64,000 bases of DNA from Parerythrobacter aestuarii (GCF_030140925.1 NZ_JARBWD010000001.1:1178001-1242000), one strand, 5' to 3'; positions 17,734 through 26,514 are shown, counted from the first letter of the stretch. The notes: generated by a model not told the origin, from the letters alone. Program-made: numbers and translations.

Positions 17734-19005
17734 TTGAACAAGTTCCGGTCATCGCAGCCTCGGCTGCAAGGGACGATTGCATTTGCACTTGTCGCAGCCA
17801 TTACTGCGCCGGCGCATGCCACCGACGGCTATTTCCAGCACGGGGTCGGCGTAAAGGGCAAGGGCACTGGCGGTGTCGCTGTCGCCCTGCCGCAAGATGC
17901 CACCAGCATCGGTGCCAATCCAGCTACTGCGACTGAGATCGACCATCGGGTCGACATCGGCGTGGAAGTGTTCGTGCCCGATCGCTCGGCACAGATCAGC
18001 GGCAATGCCTTCGGCCTCAATGGCAATTACAATGGCAATGGGGCCAACCCCTTTGTCCTTGGCGATGTCGCCTACGTCCGGCCCGTTTCCGACAAGGTGA
18101 CTGTGGGCATCGTATTCTTCGCCAACGGCGGGATGAACACAGTCTACGAAACCAATCCGTTCGGGCCCCTGGGCGGCCAGGGCGATGCCGGGGTGGATCT
18201 CAAGCAAGCCTTCATCATGCCGACCGCAGCGGTGAAGGTTGCCGAGGGGCACAGCGTCGGGGCATCGGTGGTTGGCGTAGTCCAGTCTTTCAAAGCGACC
18301 GGCGTGCAGCCGTTCGCCGGGTTCTCTGCCGATCCGGCCAATTTCACCAATCGCGGCACCGACTGGTCGGTCGGGGTCGGCTTCAAACTGGGATATTACG
18401 GCAAGCTCACCGAAGGGTTTTCGGTCGGCGCATTCTACCAGTCGAAAGTCGGCACGGGCAAGTTCGACAAATATGCCGGTCTGTTCGCCGATGCCGGCGG
18501 GTTCGACGTCCCTGAAAGCTGGGGCGTGGGCGCTGCCGTCGATGTCAGCGACAAGCTGACCGTCGGCGTCGACTACAAGAAAATCAACTACGACAGTGCT
18601 CCGTCGGTCGGCAATTCGATTGCCAGCCTGTTCCAGGGCGTGCCCTTTGGCGCTTCAGACGGGCCCGGCTTCGGCTGGAGCAATATCGACGTGCTCAAGG
18701 TCGGCGCGGTGTGGCAGGCCAGCGACAAGTTTACCCTGCGTGCCGGTTATGGCCGCTCGGAAAACCCGATCCCTGCCAATGAAACCTTCCTGAACATCCT
18801 GGCCCCTGGCGTGGTGCAGGATCACTTCACGCTGGGCGGCAGCGTGCAACTGAGCAGCAAGGCGGAACTCTCCGCCTATGTCATGCGTGCGCCGACCAAC
18901 CGGGTCTCAGGCGCAGGCTCGATCCCGCCAATGCTAGGCGGCGGTGAGGCCGATATCTTCCTCGCTGAAACCTCGGGCGGGCTCTCGCTCGGCTTCACTT
19001 TCTAA
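17734..19005 (+). CDS. FadL/OmpP1-type outer-membrane channel
   Basis: A 423-residue predicted outer-membrane beta-barrel for hydrophobic compounds. After a signal peptide ending in APAHA, the mature start ATDGYFQHGVGVKGKGTGG and DATSIGANPA are typical of the FadL/TodX family N-terminal hatch. The C-terminus ends in the aromatic barrel signal LSLGFTF. I place the start at the TTG at 17734, six bases after an AGGGGA site and just ahead of the signal peptide. A GTG at 17665 is in frame but would add 23 residues before the signal. It leads a row with DsrE2, TusA and a signalling protein, so its cargo may be linked to sulfur rather than fatty acids; that is inference. Confidence 0.88.
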   Translation: MNKFRSSQPRLQGTIAFALVAAITAPAHATDGYFQHGVGVKGKGTGGVAVALPQDATSIGANPATATEIDHRVDIGVEVFVPDRSAQISGNAFGLNGNYNGNGANPFVLGDVAYVRPVSDKVTVGIVFFANGGMNTVYETNPFGPLGGQGDAGVDLKQAFIMPTAAVKVAEGHSVGASVVGVVQSFKATGVQPFAGFSADPANFTNRGTDWSVGVGFKLGYYGKLTEGFSVGAFYQSKVGTGKFDKYAGLFADAGGFDVPESWGVGAAVDVSDKLTVGVDYKKINYDSAPSVGNSIASLFQGVPFGASDGPGFGWSNIDVLKVGAVWQASDKFTLRAGYGRSENPIPANETFLNILAPGVVQDHFTLGGSVQLSSKAELSAYVMRAPTNRVSGAGSIPPMLGGGEADIFLAETSGGLSLGFTF

Positions 19006-19041
19006 GCAGCTCAACAGTCCAGGATCGCAAGGGACAGAACC

Positions 19042-19569
19042 ATGACGATTGAACCGGATACCAGCGCCATGCAGGCGCAAATCGACGAGAACACCAAGTC
19101 GATGACTCTGATGGTCACCAAGGGTACGCTCGACTGGGCCTACCCGCCGTTCATCCTCGCCAGCACGGCGGCAGCGTTGGATATGAAGGTGACGATGTTC
19201 TTCACCTTCTATGGCCTCGGCCTGCTCAAGAAGAAGCTCGACCTCAGCGTGACGACGCTGGGCAACAGCGCAATGGAAATGCCGATGATGGGCATGCACA
19301 TGAAGATGCCCAACCTCGTCAGCATGATCCCTGGCGCGACTGCCATGACCAGCAAGATGATGAAAGACCTCATCGCCAAGAAGGGCGTCGCTTCGATCGA
19401 GGAATTGCGCGAGGCGGCTCAGCTTTCGGGCGTGCGCATGATCGGCTGCCAGATGTCGGTCGACCTGTTCGAATACACGCCTGACATGCTGATCGACGGC
19501 GTCGAATACGGTGGTGCTGCCACCTATCTCGAATGCGCCATGTCATCCAATATCGACCTATATATCTGA
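19042..19569 (+). CDS. DsrE/DsrF-like sulfurtransferase family protein (DsrE2-like)
   Basis: A 175-residue member of the DsrE/F-like superfamily, whose members carry persulfide sulfur. It opens with MTLMVTKGTLDWAYPPFILASTAAALD and has the family's cysteine in MIGCQMSVDL (C136), with a second cysteine at C165. Residues 78-107 are methionine-rich (11 Met, with H86). DsrE2 and TusA are typical neighbours in sulfur-trafficking clusters, and tusA lies 25 bp downstream. The acceptor protein is not evident. A clear GGGA site lies before the ATG. Confidence 0.85.
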   Translation: MTIEPDTSAMQAQIDENTKSMTLMVTKGTLDWAYPPFILASTAAALDMKVTMFFTFYGLGLLKKKLDLSVTTLGNSAMEMPMMGMHMKMPNLVSMIPGATAMTSKMMKDLIAKKGVASIEELREAAQLSGVRMIGCQMSVDLFEYTPDMLIDGVEYGGAATYLECAMSSNIDLYI

Positions 19570-19594
19570 TTTATAAATAGTAAGGGGAGCAATC

Positions 19595-19822
19595 ATGGAA
19601 ACCAGGACTCTCGACGCGCGCGGACTGAACTGCCCGATGCCGATCCTCAAGACCAAGCAGACGCTGGCTCAGATGAACGATGGCGAAGTGCTGGAAGTGC
19701 TCGCCACCGACCCTGGCTCTGTCGAGGATTTCCGCGCCTTCTGCCGGGCAACCGGTAACCAGCTGATTTCCGACAGCGAGGCTGGCGGCACCTTTACCTA
19801 CCGGATCGAGCGGCAGGGCTGA
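19595..19822 (+). CDS. tusA: TusA family sulfur carrier protein
   Basis: A 75-residue protein with the TusA signature CPMP starting at C13 in LDARGLNCPMPILKTKQTL and the C-terminal FxY strand. TusA proteins hold a persulfide on this cysteine and pass it between sulfurtransferases. AGGGGAG lies seven bases before the ATG. The DsrE2-like gene directly upstream suggests a two-protein relay. Confidence 0.93.
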   Translation: METRTLDARGLNCPMPILKTKQTLAQMNDGEVLEVLATDPGSVEDFRAFCRATGNQLISDSEAGGTFTYRIERQG

Positions 19823-19850
19823 AACATCGACCGGCGATGGGCGGCCAACC

Positions 19851-20891
19851 ATGAAACCGACATTCGATCTTCTTTCGGGCCTCCGCAATCGCGGGGAGCA
19901 TCCGGCTGGACCATCGGTCCGGCCGGCGGAGCCGTCCATGGAGTTGCAGGCTGCGCTACGGCGTGCGGAAGAGGCCGAATCGGCGCTTGAAGCGGAGCGC
20001 GCATCGCGGCGCGCCGCCGAAGCGAAGCTGAAACAGGCGCGGGCCGAGGCCCTGGCCGAACTGGCCAATGAGTTCCGTGCCTCTGTTGCTACTGTTACTC
20101 AGGCGCTGGGATCAGCCGCCGAGCAGCTGGAAAAATCGTCACACACGCTGCGATCCTTTGCGCATTCGACCAATGCCGAGGTGACGAGCGTTCAGGCGAC
20201 CATGGCCGGTGCATCCAAGCAAGCCGGCCGGATCTTTGCCGATGCCAAGGACCTGCATGAATCGGTCGCGACAGTCGATATTTCCTGGGGTTTCCTCGCC
20301 CGCATGGGCTCGGAAGCGCGCGAAAGCACGGTCACCAGCGAAACTACGATTGCCGAACTGGGCGAGAATTCCGCCAAGGTGGGCAAGGTCGTCGATGTCA
20401 TCCGTGGGATCGCCGACAAGACCAAGATCCTCGCCATCAATGCCAAGATCGAAGCGGCCCGTTCAGGCGATTCCGGGCGCGGCTTTGCCGTAGTCGCCAG
20501 CGAGGTGGAATTGCTGGCCGACACGGTCCAGCAAGTGACTGAAGAAGCCACTCAGATGATCGACGCGATCCGCGTCGGTGCGACCGATACCGACAAGGCG
20601 GTGCGCGACGTGACCGGGGTGATGCAGCGGCTGATCGATTCCGCCGAAGCCATCGGCGTCGAGGTCAGCCAGCAGGAAGGCAAGGCGTTGACGATCAAGG
20701 ACAGCGCCGGAGACGGCGCGCGCCAGATCGAGGAAGCTGCGGAGCGTTGCCGCGACGTCGCTGAAGCAGCCGCCAACGCTTCCGACCTTTCGACGGAAAT
20801 CGAGCAAGCGGCAGAACATTTGGCCGGGATTGTGCACGACCTGGAGAAGTCGACCGAGGATTTCCTCGGTCATCTGCAGTCTTCAGTCTGA
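19851..20891 (+). CDS. soluble chemoreceptor-like signalling protein
   Basis: A 346-residue cytoplasmic protein with no membrane segment, mostly helical coiled coil. Residues 33-70 form an Ala/Glu/Arg-rich heptad stretch. The second half is an MCP signalling domain whose tip (184-204) reads IRGIADKTKILAINAKIEAAR, followed by [16 protein letters not shown]. The normal tip is [15 protein letters not shown], so T-N is replaced by T-K and an alanine by lysine. Whether it still binds CheA/CheW is open. It lies 28 bp after tusA in the same row. It may sense a cytoplasmic redox or sulfur signal, which is speculation. Confidence 0.85.
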   Translation: MKPTFDLLSGLRNRGEHPAGPSVRPAEPSMELQAALRRAEEAESALEAERASRRAAEAKLKQARAEALAELANEFRASVATVTQALGSAAEQLEKSSHTLRSFAHSTNAEVTSVQATMAGASKQAGRIFADAKDLHESVATVDISWGFLARMGSEARESTVTSETTIAELGENSAKVGKVVDVIRGIADKTKILAINAKIEAARSGDSGRGFAVVASEVELLADTVQQVTEEATQMIDAIRVGATDTDKAVRDVTGVMQRLIDSAEAIGVEVSQQEGKALTIKDSAGDGARQIEEAAERCRDVAEAAANASDLSTEIEQAAEHLAGIVHDLEKSTEDFLGHLQSSV

Positions 20892-20998
20892 CCCGGGAAA
20901 CCGCTTGGTCTGAAGAATGGGCAACGGCGGTCCAGGCACCGGGCCATGACTTTGCTGGGAGGGTGCAAAACTCCCTACGCGCATTTCCCAATTCAAAT

Positions 20999-21012
20999 TT
21001 GACCCAGATCAA
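20999..21012 (+). promoter_or_regulatory. FNR/FixK-type box upstream of the universal stress gene
   Basis: TTGACCCAGATCAA matches the TTGAY-N4-RTCAA consensus of alphaproteobacterial FNR/FixK regulators with perfect dyad halves (TTGAY/RTCAA). It lies 84 bp before the universal stress protein start, a sensible distance for activation under low oxygen. The regulator gene is not in the window. Confidence 0.75.
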
Positions 21013-21095
21013 CGCATCGGAGCATGTTTGCTGCCAGTGTGAATGTGTTGGAGGGGCTTCTCTCTACCCCCTCCGCGTCGAGAAGGAGATGGGCC

Positions 21096-21914
21096 ATGAA
21101 AGCAATCACAGTTCACGCGTTCGATGACGACAGCTTCGAAGGGCGCCTGCAAGTCGGGTTGGGGTTGGCCCGTGCGTTCGGCGGGCACGTCACCTTCGTC
21201 AATGCGATCCCGATCGAAGCCAGCGTGCCGGGCGATTTCTATGGCGCTGCCTTTGCCGCCATGGTGCCGGTGTGGCGCGAAGCGGCGGACAGGCTGCGAG
21301 CGAAGACCGAAGCGGATATGAGCAACGAGGACGTACCCTGGAACTGGGTAGAGTTCGCGGGCGCATCGGTTACGGGGCTTCTGCGGCATTCGGCGATCAG
21401 CGACCTGCTCGTGGTTGGCGCGCATGAGCCGCAGATCGATGCCCGGGTCCCCTCGACAACAGTCGGTGATCTTGCGCTGCATGCCCGCTGTCCGGTGCTG
21501 GTCGTGCCTGATGGGCAGGATATCATCGATGTCGGTGCGCCTTTGCTGGTGGGTTGGGATGGTTCGGCCGAGGCCTCCCGCGCGCTGCGCACGGCGATGC
21601 CGCTGATCCAGCGCGCCAGCCGGGTCTTCCTCGCCAGCGTGCAGGAAAATCGCGCGGCTGGCGATGATTACGACCTGCCGCCGCTGGCCGGGGCAGAGTA
21701 CCTCTCGCGCCACGGGATCGAGTGCGAGATCGTCGAACTACCGCAGGCCGGCCGCAAGGTTGCCGACATCCTGCGTGACGCGGCCCAGCAACGGGGCTGC
21801 AGCATGATAGTGATGGGTGCCTACGGCCATTGGCGCCTGGCCGAGCGGGTCTTTGGCGGGGCGACGCGCGATATGCTTCGCGACGTGCGGGTGCCGCTTT
21901 TCATGACGCATTAG
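21096..21914 (+). CDS. tandem universal stress protein (UspA family)
   Basis: A 272-residue protein made of two Usp domains (about 1-140 and 141-272). The first starts MKAITVHAFDDDSFEG. The second ends with the ATP-site pattern GxxG-x9-G in GAYGHWRLAERVFGG (about residues 244-258). The ATG at 21096 has an AAGGAG site eight bases upstream; the open frame from 21024 is only leader. With the FNR/FixK box upstream it is probably induced by oxygen limitation, as many Usp genes are. Confidence 0.92.
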   Translation: MKAITVHAFDDDSFEGRLQVGLGLARAFGGHVTFVNAIPIEASVPGDFYGAAFAAMVPVWREAADRLRAKTEADMSNEDVPWNWVEFAGASVTGLLRHSAISDLLVVGAHEPQIDARVPSTTVGDLALHARCPVLVVPDGQDIIDVGAPLLVGWDGSAEASRALRTAMPLIQRASRVFLASVQENRAAGDDYDLPPLAGAEYLSRHGIECEIVELPQAGRKVADILRDAAQQRGCSMIVMGAYGHWRLAERVFGGATRDMLRDVRVPLFMTH

Positions 21915-21926
21915 GGCTGGGGCGGT

Positions 21927-23447
21927 TCAGGCCACCAGCCGCTCCAGCCTGAACGCCTTGTCCGCCTCCAGCTGGCTGCGCTCGACCCAGGTCGAATGCG
22001 TGCCGCTGCAGAGCTTGTGCGGCAGCGCGAGGCGGCAGATCGGGCCTTTGGTCACGTCCGAGGCATCGAGGATCGCGCATTGCGAGGTGCCGGTGTTCTC
22101 GTCGATCAGGAAAGTGACCAACCAGCCGTCATCCTCGCGTGTTTGTTCGCCTACCGCTGCGCTGCTTGAGGCGGGTTTGCGCGGCACCATCGGGCTTTCG
22201 CTGGCATAGACGCCTTCGGGCAGCTGGTAGACCTGCTCCTCGCCCGTAAGCGTGTCGTGGCGGCAATAGCCGTTGAACAGGAACCAGCCCGGTTTGCTCG
22301 TCGTCGACCAGACATAGCGGCTCGGCTGCATGGCATATCGCGGGTTGATCATGCCGAATTCGACGATCCGCTCGCTCAGCCGCTCCTCGCTTGTCTCGCC
22401 CGTTTTCAGGTTGAAACGCCAGCGGTGCAGGCGGCAGCCGAAGCTGTGCTCGTCGACATAGGACATCATGTGGGCATAGCGGCCGAACTCCTCGAGCGGT
22501 TCGGGCATGGGGTTGGACTGGTGATAGCCCTCCAGCACCACCTCATCCCCCAGCTCGTAAGCATTGGTCCAGTGCAGCACGAAGGTCGGCTCGGCCTCGA
22601 ACCAGCGGATGTCCTCCGGCTGGCCGTGCCGCGGGATCAGCGCGAAGCGCGTCGGTATCCCCTCGTGCAGTCGCGCGGCGTGGATATCGCGCTTGAGCAA
22701 TTCCTCGTCCCAGAACAGCGGCATGTCGTTGAGGATCGACCAGTTGGGGGTAATCGCCATGTCATGCGGCAGGCGCGGGCCGGGCAGCGGGATTGGCACA
22801 TAGTGCACCAGCTTCCCCGCCCGGTCGACCACGCCATAATGCATGTAGGGCGTGTGCTTGGAATAGTTGAAGAACATCAGCTCGCCCGTGCCCTCGTCGA
22901 CCTTGGGATGGGCGGAGATGCCGTCGAGCGGCCCCCACGGCGCCTTGCCCAGCGTCTCCAGCGTCTCCGGATCGAGCATCCACGCCTCGCCGCACTGGTA
23001 GAGCGTGGCATAGGCCACCCCGGCGTGGACGATGATGTCGGTGCTGCCGGTATCCTTGAGCCCCCCATGCGCGCCGAAGCCGGGTCGCTCGGAGGTACCC
23101 GCCGGGTCCATCAACCCGCCCCACAGGCTGCGCCCCGCGATCTGCTCCGCCTCGAAACACTGCGTGCGCACGAAGCGGTTGCGATAGCTCGCCTTGCCGC
23201 CCGAAATGCTGAGCTGGTGGATCATCGCATCGCCATCGAAGGGATGATGCCGCCCCAACGGCTGGTGCACCTGGTTCTCGGTATTGCGCAGGTAGATGCC
23301 GTCGATATCCGCCGGGATCGCACCCTCGATCACTTCGAGCTCGGCAACGTCGACTTCCTCATGCAACGGCGTCCACGCGCCCGAGAGATAGGGGTGGTTG
23401 GACGGTTCGAGACTGGTGCGGACCGGCGGGTGGCGGGTGATGTTCAT
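21927..23447 (-). CDS. carotenoid oxygenase family protein
   Basis: A 506-residue member of the carotenoid/stilbene cleavage oxygenase family, a seven-bladed propeller with an iron held by four histidines. The four are visible at H180 (SAHPK), H228 (LPHDM), H292 (LHWTNA) and H484 (GTHSTW). The N-terminal GIYLRNTENQ…HHPFDGDAM is typical. The substrate may be a carotenoid or a lignin-derived stilbene; sphingomonads have both kinds. A GAGAGGAA site lies before the ATG. The thioesterase gene ends 50 bp upstream (at 24427-23498). Confidence 0.92.
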   Translation of the reverse strand: MNITRHPPVRTSLEPSNHPYLSGAWTPLHEEVDVAELEVIEGAIPADIDGIYLRNTENQVHQPLGRHHPFDGDAMIHQLSISGGKASYRNRFVRTQCFEAEQIAGRSLWGGLMDPAGTSERPGFGAHGGLKDTGSTDIIVHAGVAYATLYQCGEAWMLDPETLETLGKAPWGPLDGISAHPKVDEGTGELMFFNYSKHTPYMHYGVVDRAGKLVHYVPIPLPGPRLPHDMAITPNWSILNDMPLFWDEELLKRDIHAARLHEGIPTRFALIPRHGQPEDIRWFEAEPTFVLHWTNAYELGDEVVLEGYHQSNPMPEPLEEFGRYAHMMSYVDEHSFGCRLHRWRFNLKTGETSEERLSERIVEFGMINPRYAMQPSRYVWSTTSKPGWFLFNGYCRHDTLTGEEQVYQLPEGVYASESPMVPRKPASSSAAVGEQTREDDGWLVTFLIDENTGTSQCAILDASDVTKGPICRLALPHKLCSGTHSTWVERSQLEADKAFRLERLVA

Positions 23448-23497
23448 GGGGTTCCTCTCAAATGCGAGAGTAACCCCCGCAGCACGTCACGCAAGTT

Positions 23498-24427
23498 TCA
23501 GTCCTTCTTCACCCGCTTCCGCATCATCCCTTCCTGTGCCACGCTCGCGACCAGCTGGCCTTCGCGGTTGAAGATGCGGCCGAGGTTCATGCCGCGGCCG
23601 CCGCCGCTCCACGGGCTTTCGGTGGCGTAGAGCAGCCATTCGTCGGCCCGCGCGGGCCGGTGGAACCAGATGGCGTGGTCGAGGCTCGCGCCGATCAGCT
23701 CGCCGCGGAACCAGCTGAGGCCGTGGGGCAGGGCGCTGGTGCCGAGCAGCGTGTAGTCGCTGGCATAGGCGATGATTGCGCGGTGCAGCGCGGCGTCGTC
23801 GGGCAGCGGGGCGACCGTGCGGAACCAGCTGTGGGCGCGCGGCTCGCTCGGTTCGCGGTTCATCCAGTGGAGCCGGCCGCAGGTGCGCATTTCGATCGGG
23901 CGCGGGCGCAGCATCATGGCGCGCTGGGCATCGTTCATGCGTTCGCCCAGCATCTCGGCCAGCTCGCGGCGCACCTCCATGTCGCTGCGCAGGTCGTCGG
24001 GGTCGGGCACGTCGGGCATGGGGGCATCGTCATGCTCCATGCCCTCCTCCGGGGCGTGGAAGCTGGCGGTGAGGTTGAGGATCGGGGTGCTGGTGCCGTC
24101 CTCGTTCTCCTGGCTCGCAACCACCCGGCGGTTGGCGAAGCTGCGGCCGTCGAAATCGCGCTCGATGCGGTATTCGATCGGCGGGCCTTCCTTGCCGCCG
24201 CGCAGGAAATAGGCGTGGAGCGAGTGGGCCTCTTTGCCGCCCGCAATGGTCTGCTGTGCTGCCTGCAATGCCTGGGCGATGACCTGTCCGCCGAAGACCC
24301 GCCCGGTGCCGCCCTTCTGCGGGCGGCCCTGGTAGACATCGGTGGCACGCTTCTCGACTGTCAGCAGCTTGACGAGGCTGCCGACGAGCTTCTCGGGCGG
24401 GATTTCGGTGGGTGTGGTGTCGCTCAT
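23498..24427 (-). CDS. tesB: acyl-CoA thioesterase II
   Basis: A 309-residue double-hotdog thioesterase that hydrolyses acyl-CoA. Family landmarks are VYQGRPQ, RVFGGQVIAQAL, HSLHAYFLRGG, YASDYTLLGTS and SLDHAIWFHRP. The ATG at 24427 has an AGGAGG site seven bases upstream; 12 more codons are open but lack such a site. It may feed or drain the acyl-CoA pool. It stands between the oxygenase genes on the same strand. Confidence 0.94.
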   Translation of the reverse strand: MSDTTPTEIPPEKLVGSLVKLLTVEKRATDVYQGRPQKGGTGRVFGGQVIAQALQAAQQTIAGGKEAHSLHAYFLRGGKEGPPIEYRIERDFDGRSFANRRVVASQENEDGTSTPILNLTASFHAPEEGMEHDDAPMPDVPDPDDLRSDMEVRRELAEMLGERMNDAQRAMMLRPRPIEMRTCGRLHWMNREPSEPRAHSWFRTVAPLPDDAALHRAIIAYASDYTLLGTSALPHGLSWFRGELIGASLDHAIWFHRPARADEWLLYATESPWSGGGRGMNLGRIFNREGQLVASVAQEGMMRKRVKKD

Positions 24428-24469
24428 GCCTCGCCTCCTGCGGCGAAGCGGGCTCCGCGTCAATCGGGC

Positions 24470-25366
24470 TTAGCCGGCCAGCCCCAGCTTGCGCAGCGCG
24501 CGGTAGGCATAGGCCTTGCCGGTGTTGCGGGCGGGCCAGCGGCCGGGGGCGGTGGGCTGGAGGCCGGCCTTGCGCAGCAGGCGGTTGAGCCCGCGGGCGT
24601 CGGCTTCCTCGAAGCTCCAGTCGCTGCGCCAGGTGATCGAGAGCGAGATCGAGCTTGCGGGCCCGTTGCGGACGAAGTGCGGGGCCATGACGGGGACGAA
24701 CAGTGCTTCGCCTGCCGTGATGGCGAAATCGGTGCCGCCTTCGGCCAGCTCATCGCGCCAGGTCAGCTCGCGCGCGCCGCCGGAGTGGTAGGTCTCGTGG
24801 ATCTCGTCGGGCGCATAGCGGGCGTCGCCGGCGGGGAACTGGGTCATGGTCTTGCTGCCCCTGATCTGCAGCAGGATGTTGTGCTCGGGGTCGAAGTGAT
24901 AGGGTGTGACGGCGTCGGGGCTGGAAATGAAGATGAAGCCCTGCGGGCGCAGCATGGCGCCGGTCTTCTCTTCGATCTCGCTGCGGAGCTCGCCCAGCAG
25001 CCGCAGCAGCAGCGCCTGGTAGGCCGGGTCCTGCTCGATGTTCTTGAGCACCGCCCAGCTGTTGCTGGTGGAGATGTGGTGGATGGTCTGCTCGATGGTC
25101 ATGCCGTTCGCTTCGGGCTTGCCATCGACGCCGATCGGCAAATTGCCGCGGTTGTATTCGATCGCGCTTTCGGGAAGCCGCCCGGCCAGCTGCGCCAACG
25201 CGTCGAGCGTCAGCAGCGGGTGGTCCTCCAGCGTGTGCTGCAGGATATGCGGCTGCTCGGGATAGTGGGCGGCAAAGCGGGCCCGCTGCTCGGCCGGGAA
25301 CACGTCCTGCGGGATATCGGCATCGGCGGGCTGGTCGAAGGGCAGGGGCGGATTGGCGTAGTCCAT
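24470..25366 (-). CDS. cupin/JmjC-like 2-oxoglutarate oxygenase
   Basis: A 298-residue protein with a JmjC/cupin_8-like core. The iron triad HxD…H is visible as H157-F-D159 in TPYHFDPEHN and H230 in VMAPHFVRNG. These enzymes hydroxylate amino-acid side chains or other substrates; the target here is unknown. The ATG at 25366 shares a base with the stop of the upstream GNAT gene (TGATG), so the two proteins are made together and may act on the same target. Confidence 0.82.
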   Translation of the reverse strand: MDYANPPLPFDQPADADIPQDVFPAEQRARFAAHYPEQPHILQHTLEDHPLLTLDALAQLAGRLPESAIEYNRGNLPIGVDGKPEANGMTIEQTIHHISTSNSWAVLKNIEQDPAYQALLLRLLGELRSEIEEKTGAMLRPQGFIFISSPDAVTPYHFDPEHNILLQIRGSKTMTQFPAGDARYAPDEIHETYHSGGARELTWRDELAEGGTDFAITAGEALFVPVMAPHFVRNGPASSISLSITWRSDWSFEEADARGLNRLLRKAGLQPTAPGRWPARNTGKAYAYRALRKLGLAG

Positions 25367-26514
25367 CAATCGAGGCCTTTCGGGAAGGAGCCGGTTTCGA
25401 GCCGCGCCAGGATCCGCATGGCATTGCGGCGCAGCGGACCGCCCAGCGCGATGTTGAGCGACACTATCCGGCGTTTCTCACGCCAGATACGCTCGATCAT
25501 CGGGTGATCCGCGGCGGCACAACTGTCGACCCAATCGATAACGGGGTTGGCGAGCAGTTCGAGGTTTTCGCGCTGGAGCAGGACACCGGGGGAGAAGCGG
25601 GCATAGTCCTCGTCGAAGGTGGTCTTGAAGCTGAACCCACCCGGCGGGGTGAGGAAGTTGGCGAGCATGGCGATGGGGCGTCCGTCGAGCGTCATCGTGA
25701 GCCGTTCGAGCTTGCCGGCATCTGCCGCTCCGGCGATTGCCGTACGGAAGAATTCGGTGGTGCCGTGGTCGTCAGCCAGTGAGGTGCCCTGGGTGCCTTT
25801 CCAGCCGGCCTTTTCCAGCCATAGGTAGGCCTCGATCCACGCTTCGATATCCTCGCCGCCCCGGCTGCGGTGGAAGCGCAGTTCGCCTTCCTCGGAGAGT
25901 CGCTTGTGCTGTCGGCGCAGTTCCTTGCGCTTCTTGGTACTCATCGACTGCATGAAATACTCCTCCGCCGAGAGGTCGGATGCGAGCAGGGCGCGATCCT
26001 CTTGCTGGACGACGCAGGCAGGGCGCTGCTGTAGCGCCAGGACATTGCGCAAGGCGGTATAGAGCGGCCCGTCGGTCGGTTGCTTGGCCAGGTGCAGGAA
26101 AGGCGCGCCCTTGCCCTCCGCATCGGCCCAGTCAAGTACCGCGGACCAGAAGGCGATCTCGTAACCGCTGGCGACCAGCGGTACACCGCAGAAAGCGTTC
26201 TGGTGCAGCCAGCATGACACATGCGGGATGACCTTACCGTAGTAGTCGCGACTGAGCGCGAGGGGCATCAGGCCGACCAGCGTATCTCCGTCGTAAAGCG
26301 TCAGTAGGCGAACCGGGTGATCGGAGGCGAAATTCTCTAGGGCGGGGAGCATCGCCCAGCGTTCAAAGAATGGGTTGGGAGAAGTAGCCCGGTCGGCCAG
26401 TTCGAGCCAGTCCCACCGGTTGTCGAGCACATGCGCTGCGCGCCAGGGCTGCACCATCAGGCGCGGACCTTCCTGTCCTGCCTGCGCCAGCAATCCGTCC
26501 TCGTGGCGTGTCAT
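25366..26514 (-). CDS. GNAT-type acyltransferase (CelD/BioF2-like)
   Basis: A 382-residue protein of the Acetyltransf_6 (CelD/BioF2-like) type. Landmarks are the N-terminal NPFFERWAMLPALENF, the basic stretch STKKRKELRRQHKRL around residue 192, and the later core FFRTAIAG…LTMTLDGRPIAMLANFL with FKTTFDEDYARFSPG. Such proteins join acyl groups or amino acids in envelope polymers or cofactors. It is coupled to the JmjC-like gene. The role is unknown. Confidence 0.82.
   Translation of the reverse strand: MTRHEDGLLAQAGQEGPRLMVQPWRAAHVLDNRWDWLELADRATSPNPFFERWAMLPALENFASDHPVRLLTLYDGDTLVGLMPLALSRDYYGKVIPHVSCWLHQNAFCGVPLVASGYEIAFWSAVLDWADAEGKGAPFLHLAKQPTDGPLYTALRNVLALQQRPACVVQQEDRALLASDLSAEEYFMQSMSTKKRKELRRQHKRLSEEGELRFHRSRGGEDIEAWIEAYLWLEKAGWKGTQGTSLADDHGTTEFFRTAIAGAADAGKLERLTMTLDGRPIAMLANFLTPPGGFSFKTTFDEDYARFSPGVLLQRENLELLANPVIDWVDSCAAADHPMIERIWREKRRIVSLNIALGGPLRRNAMRILARLETGSFPKGLD

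Noticed and set aside
17418-17822. N-terminal extension of the cytochrome-like lipoprotein
   Set aside because: It would put 135 residues before a lipoprotein signal and run through the palindrome region.
22257-23630. A 457-residue frame opposite the carotenoid oxygenase
   Set aside because: It runs across the oxygenase start and has no family; the oxygenase has all four iron histidines.
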